From contig NZ_CP012418.1 in assembly GCF_001708405.1 (NCBI RefSeq), forward strand, positions 2,101,001 through 2,165,000: a DNA stretch of 64,000 nt. The letters are read 5' to 3'. The position numbers and the translations under genes were made by a program. Under the pieces are notes generated by a model. The model did not search any database. It was not told the DNA's origin and saw nothing but the letters and a program-made list of their open reading frames with translations. Shown here piece after piece: positions 53,992 to 64,000 of this stretch. The number at the start of each line of letters is the position of its first letter. The first letter of the stretch is position 1. The DNA comes from Kangiella sediminilitoris (GTDB taxonomy: Bacteria; Pseudomonadota; Gammaproteobacteria; Enterobacterales; Kangiellaceae).

Positions 53992-55287
53992 ATGCATACT
54001 AATCGATTAACAAAACTATTAATCACCTCGCTGATCCTAGGCACGTTCAGCCAGGTATCTACTGCTGAAGACAAGGAAAGCACCTGGCTGCACTGTGGTC
54101 AGGTTATAGATACGGAAGAAGGCGAGGTTCTCGGTCAGCACTTTATTGAGGTCAAAGGCAATACAATCGCGCGCGTCAGTAAGACGAAACCTCAGAATAA
54201 CAGCTTGGTCGATCTAAGCGATAAAACCTGTTTACCAGGCCTGATGGACATGCATGTGCACCTTGAAGGTGAAATGAATCCAAAATCCTACATTGAGGGT
54301 TTTACCCTAAATCCATCCGATCTGGCCCTTCGCGCACAGCACTTTGGAATGAAGACCCTGATGGCTGGATTCACTACGGTACGTAACCCTGGCGATACAG
54401 CCAACGTCACCATCGCTTTACGTAATGCAATCAATCAAGGGTACGTAGATGGTCCGCGTATTTATTCTGCGGGCAAATCAATTGCTACCACAGGTGGGCA
54501 TGCGGATCCGACCAATGGAACTAACGCTAAACTAATGGGTGACCCAGGCCCTAAACAGGGTGTGATTAACAGTACAGATGATGCCAAGAAGGCCGTACGC
54601 CAACGTTATAAGGACGGGGCTGACTTTATCAAGATCACAGCCACTGGCGGTGTATTAAGTCTAGCCAAAAGCGGACAAAACCCACAGTTTACTGATGAAG
54701 AAGTAAAAGCCGTGATTGAAGCCGCCAAAGACTACGGGATGCATGTTGCTGCACATGCCCATGGTAGCGAGGGTATGTTACGTGCTATCGAAGCCGGAAT
54801 CACCAGTATCGAGCATGGTACTTACATGACAGAAGAGGTCATGGATGCCATGAAAGACAACGGCACTTATTACGTACCAACTATCATCGCTGGTAAATTT
54901 GTCGCCGAAAAAGCTGAAATCGATGGTTTCTTTCCTGAGATCGTACGTCCCAAAGCTCGTGCTGTAGGTCCTCAAATCCAGAATACTTTCGCCAAAGCCT
55001 ACGACGAGGGCGTTAAAATTGCATTCGGCACTGACAGCGGCGTTTCTGCTCACGGCGATAATGCCAAAGAGTTTCAGTACATGGTAGAGGCTGGTATGCC
55101 ACCAATGGAAGCCATTCAGAGTGCAACTGTAACAACGGCTGAATTATTGAAGAATGATAACATCGGCGCGATTAAAGAAGGAAAAATGGCCGACATTATT
55201 GCTGTTGAAGGTAACCCTGTAGAAGATATCACCATCCTTCAGAACGTGAGCTTCGTTATGAAAGATGGAAAAATATATAAGCAATAA
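53992..55287 (+). CDS. secreted metal-dependent amidohydrolase (imidazolonepropionase-like / Xaa-dipeptidase subgroup)
   Basis: 431 residues. The ATG at 53992 has AGAGG six bases upstream and starts a clear signal peptide ([20 protein letters not shown]), so a longer upstream frame is rejected. Metal-binding residues of the amidohydrolase superfamily are present: MDMHVHLEG (HxH), FIKITATGG (bridging lysine), [15 protein letters not shown] and FGTDSG (final aspartate). Periplasmic members of this subgroup act on N-acyl amino acids or X-Pro/X-Arg dipeptides; the actual substrate cannot be read. Monocistronic, with a hairpin terminator after the stop. Confidence 0.85.
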   Translation: MHTNRLTKLLITSLILGTFSQVSTAEDKESTWLHCGQVIDTEEGEVLGQHFIEVKGNTIARVSKTKPQNNSLVDLSDKTCLPGLMDMHVHLEGEMNPKSYIEGFTLNPSDLALRAQHFGMKTLMAGFTTVRNPGDTANVTIALRNAINQGYVDGPRIYSAGKSIATTGGHADPTNGTNAKLMGDPGPKQGVINSTDDAKKAVRQRYKDGADFIKITATGGVLSLAKSGQNPQFTDEEVKAVIEAAKDYGMHVAAHAHGSEGMLRAIEAGITSIEHGTYMTEEVMDAMKDNGTYYVPTIIAGKFVAEKAEIDGFFPEIVRPKARAVGPQIQNTFAKAYDEGVKIAFGTDSGVSAHGDNAKEFQYMVEAGMPPMEAIQSATVTTAELLKNDNIGAIKEGKMADIIAVEGNPVEDITILQNVSFVMKDGKIYKQ

Positions 55288-55296
55288 CAAATAATA

Positions 55297-55320
55297 GCAG
55301 GGCCTCTCCGCCCTGCTTTA
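55297..55320 (+). terminator. terminator after the amidohydrolase
   Basis: GCAGGGC/GCCCTGC with a 6-base loop, followed by TTTA. Short U-tract, moderate strength. Confidence 0.65.
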
Positions 55321-55416
55321 CCCTGTATCTGGCCTTATCACCCCGTTTTACAAGCTTTTATCCCCAAAATAAGCGATTTTTTACTAATATTACTAACGCT
55401 GCTCGCTTTTTATGCG

Positions 55417-55560
55417 TATAATCGCAGCCTCTCGAAGCAGTGGCCACATGCACTTCCTTTCTTCTATCTGTGCATTAAGTTGTGTTTTAGTTGGGTTTAT
55501 CAGATGGCCGAAGCTTCCTTTGAGTGATTCACTCATCAAGCGTTATTTAAGGTATTTCTG
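55417..55560 (+). promoter_or_regulatory. promoter and long leader of deaD
   Basis: TATAAT at 55417-55422 is a perfect -10 box with poor -35 (TAACGC at 17 bases). It gives a leader of about 130 bases before the helicase ATG, containing a GAGTGA/TCACTC hairpin (55519-55531). Cold-shock helicase mRNAs of enterobacteria also have long leaders. Confidence 0.5.
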
Positions 55561-57348
55561 ATGACATCTAAAGATTCAACGACCAGTTTTGATCAACTGG
55601 AACTCGCCCCTGCTGTATTGAAAGCTATTCAGTCAGTTGGTTATGAACAACCCTCGCCGATTCAACAGGCCAGCATTCCTGTACTGTTAACCGGACGAGA
55701 TATTATTGGCCAGGCGCAAACTGGTACTGGTAAAACTGCGGCTTTTGCTCTGCCTCTTTTATCCAAGATCGATACTAAAGATAAAACGACTCAGGTATTG
55801 GTCCTAGCACCAACCCGAGAACTTGCTTTACAGGTTGCCGAAGCCTGCCAGACTTATGCCAAGTTCATGGATCAATTCACGATCCTCCCTATTTATGGCG
55901 GCCAACGTTATGATACTCAGCTGCGTCAATTAAAACGCGGCGCGCAAGTGGTTGTAGGTACTCCCGGCCGTGTTATGGATCATATCCGACGTGGCACCCT
56001 GAAGCTCGATAACCTGAAAGCCCTGGTCTTAGACGAAGCCGATGAAATGCTTCGTATGGGTTTTATTGATGATGTAGAGTGGATCCTGGGTCATACACCA
56101 GAGCAGCGTCAGATTGCTTTATTCTCTGCAACTATGCCGAATCAAATCCGCAAAGTTGCCGAAAAACACCTGAATAATCCTGAACACATCAAAATTGAAA
56201 CCAAGACGTCTACGGCTAAAACGATTAGCCAACGTTACTGGTTTGTTAGCGGTCTCCATAAGCTGGATGCGCTAACTCGGATACTGGAAACGGAACAATT
56301 CGACGGCATGATTATTTTTGTCCGTACCAAAAGCGCCACCATGGAGCTTGCTGAAAAGTTAAATGCAAGAGGCTTCAGAGCCGATGCATTAAATGGTGAT
56401 ATTGCCCAGAATACTCGTGAGAAAATTGTCGACAAACTAAAGCGCGGCAAGATCGATGTTCTATTGGCGACAGATGTTGCTGCTCGTGGTCTTGATGTTG
56501 AACGCATCAGTCACGTAATCAACTATGACATTCCGTATGATACAGAATCGTATGTCCACCGTATCGGCCGTACGGGCCGTGCTGGTCGAGAAGGTAATGC
56601 CATCTTATTCGTTTCGCGTCGTGAAAAGCGAATGCTGAAAGCGATTGAGCGTGCTACAAACCAGCCCATTGAAGAAATGTATATGCCCAGTATCGACGCC
56701 ATCAATGAAACGCGCGTTGAACGTTTTGCGAATACCATTACGGAAACACTGGCGAGCCAGGACCTAGAGTTTTATACCGATATCGTTAGTAAGTACATCA
56801 AAGACAATGACCAGGATTGGCCCCAACTTGCCGCAGCTTTAGCGAAGATGGCCGCTGGCGATGACTTACTACTAAAAGAAAAGCCACACAGAGAACGTAA
56901 AGACGATGAACGTTTTGATCGAGGAGACAGAAAAGAGCGTCGCCGCGATAAAAAAGACAGACCTCATCGCGAGAACACTTTCTCCCCTAAAGCCGAGCCA
57001 CTTTCAACACATCCAGATATCGAAATGGAACGCTACCGCATCGAACTAGGACGCAACCATGATGTCAAAGTTGGCAGTATCGTTGGTGCCATCGCTAACG
57101 AAGCGGATATCGATAGTGAATATATTGGTCGAATTGATTTATTTGACGAATTTACTACGGTCGATCTTCCTGCAGGCATGCCGAAAGAAGTACAAAATAT
57201 CTTAGCTAAGGCTCGTGTCGCTGGAAAACCAATGCAACTGGCACCGATTGGTAAACAAGAGTCTAAAGCCGACGGTAAAGGAAAGCCAAAATCTAAAAAC
57301 AAAGACAAAGGCAAACCTAAGGCTAAAAAACGAAAGCCAAAGTCTTAA
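55561..57348 (+). CDS. deaD: DEAD-box ATP-dependent RNA helicase (DeaD/CsdA type)
   Basis: 595 residues. All helicase motifs are present: Q motif region SPIQQASIPVL, AQTGTGKTAA (Walker A), PTRELALQ, TPGRVMDHI, DEADEML, SATMP, IIFVRTKSATMELAEKL, DVAARGLDV and HRIGRTGRAGREG. A charged linker (about 450-480) leads to a DbpA-like RNA-binding domain (RIELGRNHDVKVGSIVGAIANEA) and a Lys-rich tail. It remodels structured RNA in ribosome assembly and mRNA decay, especially in cold. Monocistronic; terminator directly after. Confidence 0.94.
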   Translation: MTSKDSTTSFDQLELAPAVLKAIQSVGYEQPSPIQQASIPVLLTGRDIIGQAQTGTGKTAAFALPLLSKIDTKDKTTQVLVLAPTRELALQVAEACQTYAKFMDQFTILPIYGGQRYDTQLRQLKRGAQVVVGTPGRVMDHIRRGTLKLDNLKALVLDEADEMLRMGFIDDVEWILGHTPEQRQIALFSATMPNQIRKVAEKHLNNPEHIKIETKTSTAKTISQRYWFVSGLHKLDALTRILETEQFDGMIIFVRTKSATMELAEKLNARGFRADALNGDIAQNTREKIVDKLKRGKIDVLLATDVAARGLDVERISHVINYDIPYDTESYVHRIGRTGRAGREGNAILFVSRREKRMLKAIERATNQPIEEMYMPSIDAINETRVERFANTITETLASQDLEFYTDIVSKYIKDNDQDWPQLAAALAKMAAGDDLLLKEKPHRERKDDERFDRGDRKERRRDKKDRPHRENTFSPKAEPLSTHPDIEMERYRIELGRNHDVKVGSIVGAIANEADIDSEYIGRIDLFDEFTTVDLPAGMPKEVQNILAKARVAGKPMQLAPIGKQESKADGKGKPKSKNKDKGKPKAKKRKPKS

Positions 57349-57364
57349 AAAGATAAACCTAAAT

Positions 57365-57392
57365 AAAAAAGGCCTCAAATGAGGCCTTTTCT
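57365..57392. terminator. bidirectional terminator, deaD / GlyGly-CTERM gene
   Basis: GGCCTC/GAGGCC with loop AAAT (57371-57386), flanked by six A and TTTTCTTTT. It can serve both convergent genes. Confidence 0.9.
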
Positions 57393-57396
57393 TTTA

Positions 57397-60300
57397 CTAA
57401 AATTTATAATATCGTCTAGCAGAATAGACCATTAATAAAGCAAGTAGCCACATAGGAGTAGAGCCTCCGCCCCCTGAACCGTTGTCACCCGATGGTGGGT
57501 TGGTTATTTCATTGTCGTCAGCAACGGTAGGATCAGTACCCTCGGTGTATTCTTCATGGTTGGTCTTGCCATCATCATCAGGATCAGTATCTCTATCAGA
57601 GTTTGAAAGTGGGTCTAGTCCATACTGATTTTCCCAGTCATCTGGCATACCATCATTGTCATCATCTGTATCGGCGTTATCACCTATTCCATCACTGTCA
57701 TTATCTTGGGTTTCTGACTCATCTAATGGGAATGCATCTTCTCCATCGATAACTCCGTCGCCATCCGTATCTGGATTTAAGTAATCTGTCCCGGCTTCAC
57801 TCTCTTGCCTGTAGGTTAATTTGTCTTCATCGGTATCATGTAAATGAGTGTCGTATTCTCCAGGTAAAAAGCCAAGATTAATTTCAACGCCGTCCATTAG
57901 CCCATCATTGTCTGTGTGAGCATTTATAGGGCTAGTTCCTAAGTCAAACTCCTCAAAGTTGGATAATTCATCACCATCATAATCTATAGCACCATCTGTT
58001 CTATCATTAGGGTCGAATCCATAAGCTAACTCATATGCATCCCAAATACCATCACCATCAGAGTCGCTCCCATGAACTTCATGCTTATATAATTCTTTCC
58101 CAAACAATTCTGAAAAGCCATAAAAATAAATACTATTCTTAGTATTCCATCTAGTGAATAAAGCTTGGATGGGTGAATACTGTTGTTCAAAAAACTCCAA
58201 AGTAACATCAAACTTTAGCTGGAAATATTTTTTTGGATCATTCTTATCAGCTCTCCAGTCCCAGCCCTGAACATAACAGTAACCATAAGCACAATTTAGA
58301 TAGTTGCCAAATCTAATGCTATCCAAAACTGATGACAACTCAATTTCATGCACGTTTTTAGAGGCTAGTAAGTTTAAATGTTCATCAAGTACAAATACAG
58401 TTGCTATTTCATACCCAAGGTTCAAGCCCACATAATGCTTTCCATTTTTTTTAAACCCAATATTTGTGGACTGTTCAAACAAATACTCAGTAACTGTACC
58501 GTCTTTTATTGAATACCTTGTATAACGTCCGTATTGTTTTTGCTCTCTTATAACCGAGTCAGAAAATAAAATATGGTTGTCTGTAATAACTTTGACCAAA
58601 TCATAATTATTAATAATAGGCTGACCGTATGTACCCTCAGGGATTTTATGGATTTTTGGGGTAGCTTCCAATTCAACAACATATATTTCTTTGTTTGAGT
58701 TTTGCTTCGATTCTATAACAACAATATTATCCCTAAAGTGAACTTTTAGACCTGTGAATGATGAAATATCTGGACATGGTATATTGAACTTTGACTGAAT
58801 ATTCATCTTATTCAGAAGGGCAAACTCAGCATTTTTATTTTCTTCATCCCAGCCATATAACATCATTTTGTTTTCACTGGTTATCATATGAGAATATAAA
58901 GGTGAATAGTGTAGAATACGGTCTTCATCCGAAGCACGTTGGTAAAGCGTTCCATTCTGTAAATAAGATAAGCGTCCTTTAAATAAACCCAACTTATCTA
59001 AATATCCCGTTCCTTCTGTAACCACACTTCCTAAGTCAACATAGTTGTCTTCAACACTATCGTAGAGAAAGTTCGTTACTAACGTTACAACTCCTTGCGA
59101 ATTTGTTAAAAACTTAGAATAATAATCATATCTGCTGTCGATTCCTTCCCCAAAAAACCCCCTTGGTACATCATAACCTGTTAATACGTCATTAAATAAA
59201 CTAAATACGGTATACCTCTGCAGATCATAAAACTCGACGTAGTTCAGCAAAGATCTGCTTATTGTACTAAAAGGCACCAAAACGATATTAGAGTCTGTGC
59301 GTATATCACCATTTAAATCGGCTAGCTGTATAGCGTTACCGTTTCTAAGGTCTAAAAACCAAGCTTCGGAGCCTGTTTCAACTTGATAAGCAAAAACTAA
59401 GCTTTTATCGGCATCATGAATTGGTGTAACTTTGTTAAAGTTGTTTTTTTGCCAGATAGGTTTAAATATTTCATTCTCAATGTCCCACCGGTACCCTCGA
59501 CTGGAACCATATTCCATTTTATTTTGTTGTTTAGAGTAATCTTCATTTGTAACTAAGTACATGCTCTCACTCGATTCATCAAACTCAATAAACGACCAAT
59601 ATTCGGGATTCTCACCGACATCACGTTCTTCTTGATAAAATACTGCTTCAATATAGCTTTTTAAATCTGACTCTATTAATACATGACGACCTTGGTCTAC
59701 CTTTTTACCAATAAAATAATATTTGTCTTCATATTTTTCTATGCTATATGAATCAACTGCTTTTTTTTGGTGGGGGTATATGCCCTCAGGGAACGAGAGC
59801 CTAATAAAACCTGCGGACTGGTTGTCTTTAACAAGAAACTCACCATAATTATAATATACTAACTTGTTATCAACGTTCTTTAGTTGATAATTACCAAAAG
59901 TGTAGTCTTCTATAGAAATCATTTTTTCGACGGTGTTTAGCTCTTCACCATGGCTATAGATATAATGATTATTCTCTTGATCGGTGCCTAAGTAATACGC
60001 ACGATTACCCATAACCAAGTGTGAGAAGCCCATACGTCCTTTTGTATAAAGCTCTATCTCATCGGTGAGTAAATTTACTCGATATATCGATTCCTCACCT
60101 ACACCCAACGAAACCTCGTAGTAGAAATGGTCTCCAAGGACATAATTACGTGAATTGGTCTTATGATGAGTAAGCTGGGTTATAGCTGCCATATCAATTT
60201 TTTTTATGTCCGACGTGATGAAATCATATATTACAATTGAGGAGGATTGGTTACTTGTAAGGACTAATTTTTCAGTTCCGTAATAATAGGCTAGCACTCC

Positions 60301-60747
60301 ATTGTGAAATGGTGGATATCCGTCATTATCTGGAAACTCACTAACTTTAACCGCTATATCATTTCCAGGATTAACTTCCCACAACTCGAATGTACGACCG
60401 AATTCACCATCATTACTAATTAACAATACCAATTTATTATTTACAGAGAACATCCCCAATAAGTTTGTCTTAGTATTCAAGTTCTCCAAGCCCTTAACCA
60501 AGAATGTACCATCTTTGGTACCATCCGTTACGGCTAGATGGCTACTTTCTGACATTAGGTCTGCATTCGAAACAATTATCTCAAAGTATAATTTATCTGC
60601 AATTGACACAGACCTGTATTTTTCCGGAGAATCTCGAAAAGAGTTACTATCTACGACCTCATAATTATAATCATAAATCAGTTCATAAGTATCAGCTGAG
60701 GATGAAACACTAACAAGTCCTAAAATTATATAAAGAATTAGACGCAC
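57397..60747 (-). CDS. large exported protein with ELWxxDGT-like repeats, thrombospondin type 3 repeats and GlyGly-CTERM anchor
   Basis: 1116 residues with GTG start and AGGAAAG upstream. Residues 1-18 are a signal peptide. The next ~850 residues are beta-rich, with degenerate propeller-like repeats; VTDGTKDGTFLVKGLE near residue 75 recalls ELWxxDGT repeats. From about 893 to 1075 there are at least six aspartate-rich calcium-binding thrombospondin type 3 units (DSDGDGIWD, DYDGDELSN, DTDGDGVIDG, DNDSDGIGDNADTDDDNDG, DPDDDGKTN). The last ~30 residues are a Gly-rich stretch, a hydrophobic segment and RRYYKF, a GlyGly-CTERM signal handled by rhombosortase and type II secretion. Function unknown; AT-rich relative to its neighbours by eye. 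Confidence 0.78.
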   Translation of the reverse strand: MRLILYIILGLVSVSSSADTYELIYDYNYEVVDSNSFRDSPEKYRSVSIADKLYFEIIVSNADLMSESSHLAVTDGTKDGTFLVKGLENLNTKTNLLGMFSVNNKLVLLISNDGEFGRTFELWEVNPGNDIAVKVSEFPDNDGYPPFHNGVLAYYYGTEKLVLTSNQSSSIVIYDFITSDIKKIDMAAITQLTHHKTNSRNYVLGDHFYYEVSLGVGEESIYRVNLLTDEIELYTKGRMGFSHLVMGNRAYYLGTDQENNHYIYSHGEELNTVEKMISIEDYTFGNYQLKNVDNKLVYYNYGEFLVKDNQSAGFIRLSFPEGIYPHQKKAVDSYSIEKYEDKYYFIGKKVDQGRHVLIESDLKSYIEAVFYQEERDVGENPEYWSFIEFDESSESMYLVTNEDYSKQQNKMEYGSSRGYRWDIENEIFKPIWQKNNFNKVTPIHDADKSLVFAYQVETGSEAWFLDLRNGNAIQLADLNGDIRTDSNIVLVPFSTISRSLLNYVEFYDLQRYTVFSLFNDVLTGYDVPRGFFGEGIDSRYDYYSKFLTNSQGVVTLVTNFLYDSVEDNYVDLGSVVTEGTGYLDKLGLFKGRLSYLQNGTLYQRASDEDRILHYSPLYSHMITSENKMMLYGWDEENKNAEFALLNKMNIQSKFNIPCPDISSFTGLKVHFRDNIVVIESKQNSNKEIYVVELEATPKIHKIPEGTYGQPIINNYDLVKVITDNHILFSDSVIREQKQYGRYTRYSIKDGTVTEYLFEQSTNIGFKKNGKHYVGLNLGYEIATVFVLDEHLNLLASKNVHEIELSSVLDSIRFGNYLNCAYGYCYVQGWDWRADKNDPKKYFQLKFDVTLEFFEQQYSPIQALFTRWNTKNSIYFYGFSELFGKELYKHEVHGSDSDGDGIWDAYELAYGFDPNDRTDGAIDYDGDELSNFEEFDLGTSPINAHTDNDGLMDGVEINLGFLPGEYDTHLHDTDEDKLTYRQESEAGTDYLNPDTDGDGVIDGEDAFPLDESETQDNDSDGIGDNADTDDDNDGMPDDWENQYGLDPLSNSDRDTDPDDDGKTNHEEYTEGTDPTVADDNEITNPPSGDNGSGGGGSTPMWLLALLMVYSARRYYKF

Positions 60748-61138
60748 TTCGCTTTCCTAAATTATTTTATTTTTGTAACTGCATTGTAAAACCTGTTTTA
60801 CGCAAAAGCTACCTATGGTGTTCTACTCACCTTTTTCCTTTTTAAGTTTACAATATTTTAAACTAAGCACTAAACCTTGACTGAAGTACCATACAGTAGA
60901 GTAGTTGTAATTACCCACCTTTACTTTATGCCTGTAAACTTTTGGCTATCGAAAGTAAGTAGGTTTAACACCAGCCCGGTCTGAGCAGGTAATAGCATCC
61001 TAAAAAATAAATCATGATTCACTGGAACAAAAAATAAATATAAAGTTGGGCTCTGTAGTGGTTTAAGGCCAAACCGTAAATACGTATCATATTTTACCAA
61101 ACGTTCTTCATAATTATTAACACATATACGACAAGCAT
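60748..61138. other. AT-rich intergenic region upstream of the exported protein
   Basis: 391 bp with no convincing gene. A 76-codon open frame on the minus strand lacks similarity and a ribosome binding site. It presumably carries the promoter of the exported-protein gene at its left end; none was identified with confidence. Confidence 0.4.
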
Positions 61139-61170
61139 AAAAAAACCCCAACCGTTAGGCGGGGTTTTTG
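61139..61170. terminator. terminator-like hairpin bordering the palindromic element
   Basis: AAAAACCCC/GGGGTTTTT stem with 11-base loop, A-rich on one side and T-rich on the other, hence able to act in both directions. On the minus strand it ends whatever is transcribed through 61183-61370. Confidence 0.72.
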
Positions 61171-61182
61171 GTATAAGCGCTC

Positions 61183-61370
61183 ACGTGCCCTTTAGGGTAG
61201 GGTCTGCCCCGAGGGGTATGGCGATGACCTACTCTATTCGGGCAATCCTGCCCTTTATTATGCCCTCGGGCGCACCCTGACGGGCTGCCATCGCTTCCCT
61301 CGGCATTCAAAATCGCTCCCGACGATTATTTACACGACTATCAGGAGTCCCTTTAGGGATGGTGCCCAGG
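61183..61370. repeat. GC-rich multi-palindrome element containing a copy of the 5S rRNA 3' end
   Basis: About 190 bp, much more GC-rich than its flanks. It is framed by two copies of CCCTTTAGGG (61188-61197 and 61350-61359) and holds several short perfect palindromes: CCCCGAGGGG (61207-61216), GGGCAATCCTGCCC (61240-61253), GCCCTCGGGC (61262-61271) and CCCTGACGGG (61275-61284). TGGCGATGACCTACTCT at 61219-61235 is identical to the complement of the 5S rRNA 3' end at 61445-61461. It could be a REP-like element, an rRNA remnant or a small RNA gene. Confidence 0.55.
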
Positions 61371-61401
61371 TAATACGATAATAATCAATAAGTTATAGAT
61401 A

Positions 61402-61430
61402 TAAAAAAAGCCACCCGAAGGTGGCTTTCT
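61402..61430 (-). terminator. rRNA operon terminator
   Basis: GCCACC/GGTGGC with loop CGAA (about 61409-61424), A7 before and TTTCTTTTTT after. On the minus strand it lies just past the 5S 3' end. Confidence 0.88.
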
Positions 61431-61441
61431 TTTTTATTAGC

Positions 61442-61558
61442 GCTTGGCGATGACCTACTCTCACATGGGGAAGCCCCACACTACCATCGGCGATGAGTCG
61501 TTTCACTTCTGAGTTCGGCAAGGGATCAGGTGGTTCCAACTCTCTATGGTCGCCAAGC
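61442..61558 (-). rRNA. rrf: 5S ribosomal RNA
   Basis: About 117 nt. The minus strand starts GCTTGGCGACC and ends GGTCATCGCCAAGC, the ends pairing as helix I; CCGAACTCAGAAGTGAAAC is the conserved core. Ends are exact to a few bases only. Confidence 0.95.
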
Positions 61559-61686
61559 AAAATCGTTTGGATATTGACCTAAAGTCTTAATAATTCGGCA
61601 GAAGAAGTTTTAATATCTGTAATATGCAGTATTCAATCACGCTATGTCTGTTGCTTCGACATACAACCCAATGTGCTTGGGGTTAT
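61559..61686 (-). other. 23S-5S spacer
   Basis: About 128 bp, without tRNA. It contains sequence complementary to the area before the 23S 5' end in such operons only by expectation; nothing specific is seen besides short hairpins (GTTGCTTCGACAT region). Confidence 0.7.

Positions 61687-64000
<2,314 letters not shown>

Noticed and set aside
53821..53997. N-terminal extension of MurB by 59 residues
   Set aside because: The extra residues do not resemble MurB and cover the promoter region of the divergent amidohydrolase; length from 53820 agrees with the family.
60921..61151. 76-codon open frame on the minus strand upstream of the exported protein
   Set aside because: No ribosome binding site, no family resemblance, and it runs into a terminator hairpin; random open frame in AT-rich DNA.

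Overview
The window is a core-genome segment of a gammaproteobacterium of moderate GC content. Gene order and protein sequences fit a marine Kangiella-like lineage; that placement is inferred from overall resemblance and not proven. Almost everything is housekeeping: translation, transcription, isoprenoid, riboflavin and cofactor synthesis.

Layout. 1-2920 (minus): a STAS-MlaE permease, an ABC ATPase and an MCE protein, a lipid-trafficking ABC system continuing off the left edge. 3130-6139 (plus): xseB-ispA-dxs, isoprenoid precursor supply. 6185-13325 (minus): glyA-nrdR-ribD-ribE-ribBA-ribH-nusB-thiL-pgpA. 13450-16771: a small mixed region with a lytic transglycosylase lipoprotein, a receiver-like protein lacking its phosphoacceptor, a CDF metal exporter, a methyltransferase, and a 45-residue DUF3149 membrane protein behind an FNR-like box. 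16821-30488 (minus): the S10, spc and alpha ribosomal-protein operons in the classical order, ending with rpoA and rplQ. 30781-31613: a small GNAT protein and msrA. 31812-36293 (minus): the str operon rpsL-rpsG-fusA-tuf. 36447-48534 (minus): secE-nusG-rplKAJL-rpoBC, immediately upstream of str. 48600-50871: tRNA-Trp, a second tuf copy, and tRNA-Thr/Gly/Tyr/Thr, the same arrangement as the E. coli thrU-tyrU-glyT-thrT-tufB cluster. 51005-53820 (minus): murB-birA-coaX. 53992-60747: a secreted amidohydrolase, a DEAD-box helicase, and a large exported protein with calcium-binding repeats and a GlyGly-CTERM tail. 61442-64000: 5S and partial 23S rRNA, with a hairpin-rich element just past the 5S terminator.

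The most informative content is regulatory. Good sigma70-type promoters with 16-17 bp spacers can be read in front of the S10, str, alpha and tRNA/tuf units, most followed by GC-rich discriminators typical of stringently controlled genes. Terminator-like hairpins lie inside several operons (before rpsJ, between nusG and rplK, rplL and rpoB, rpoA and rplQ, and between tRNA-Thr and tRNA-Tyr). The rplJ leader has the long-range pairing of the L10-binding element. No CRISPR array, prophage, insertion sequence or defence cassette was found. The best candidates for something less described are the 61.2-61.4 kb palindromic element, the 1116-residue exported protein, the degenerate receiver protein, and the FNR-box/DUF3149 unit.
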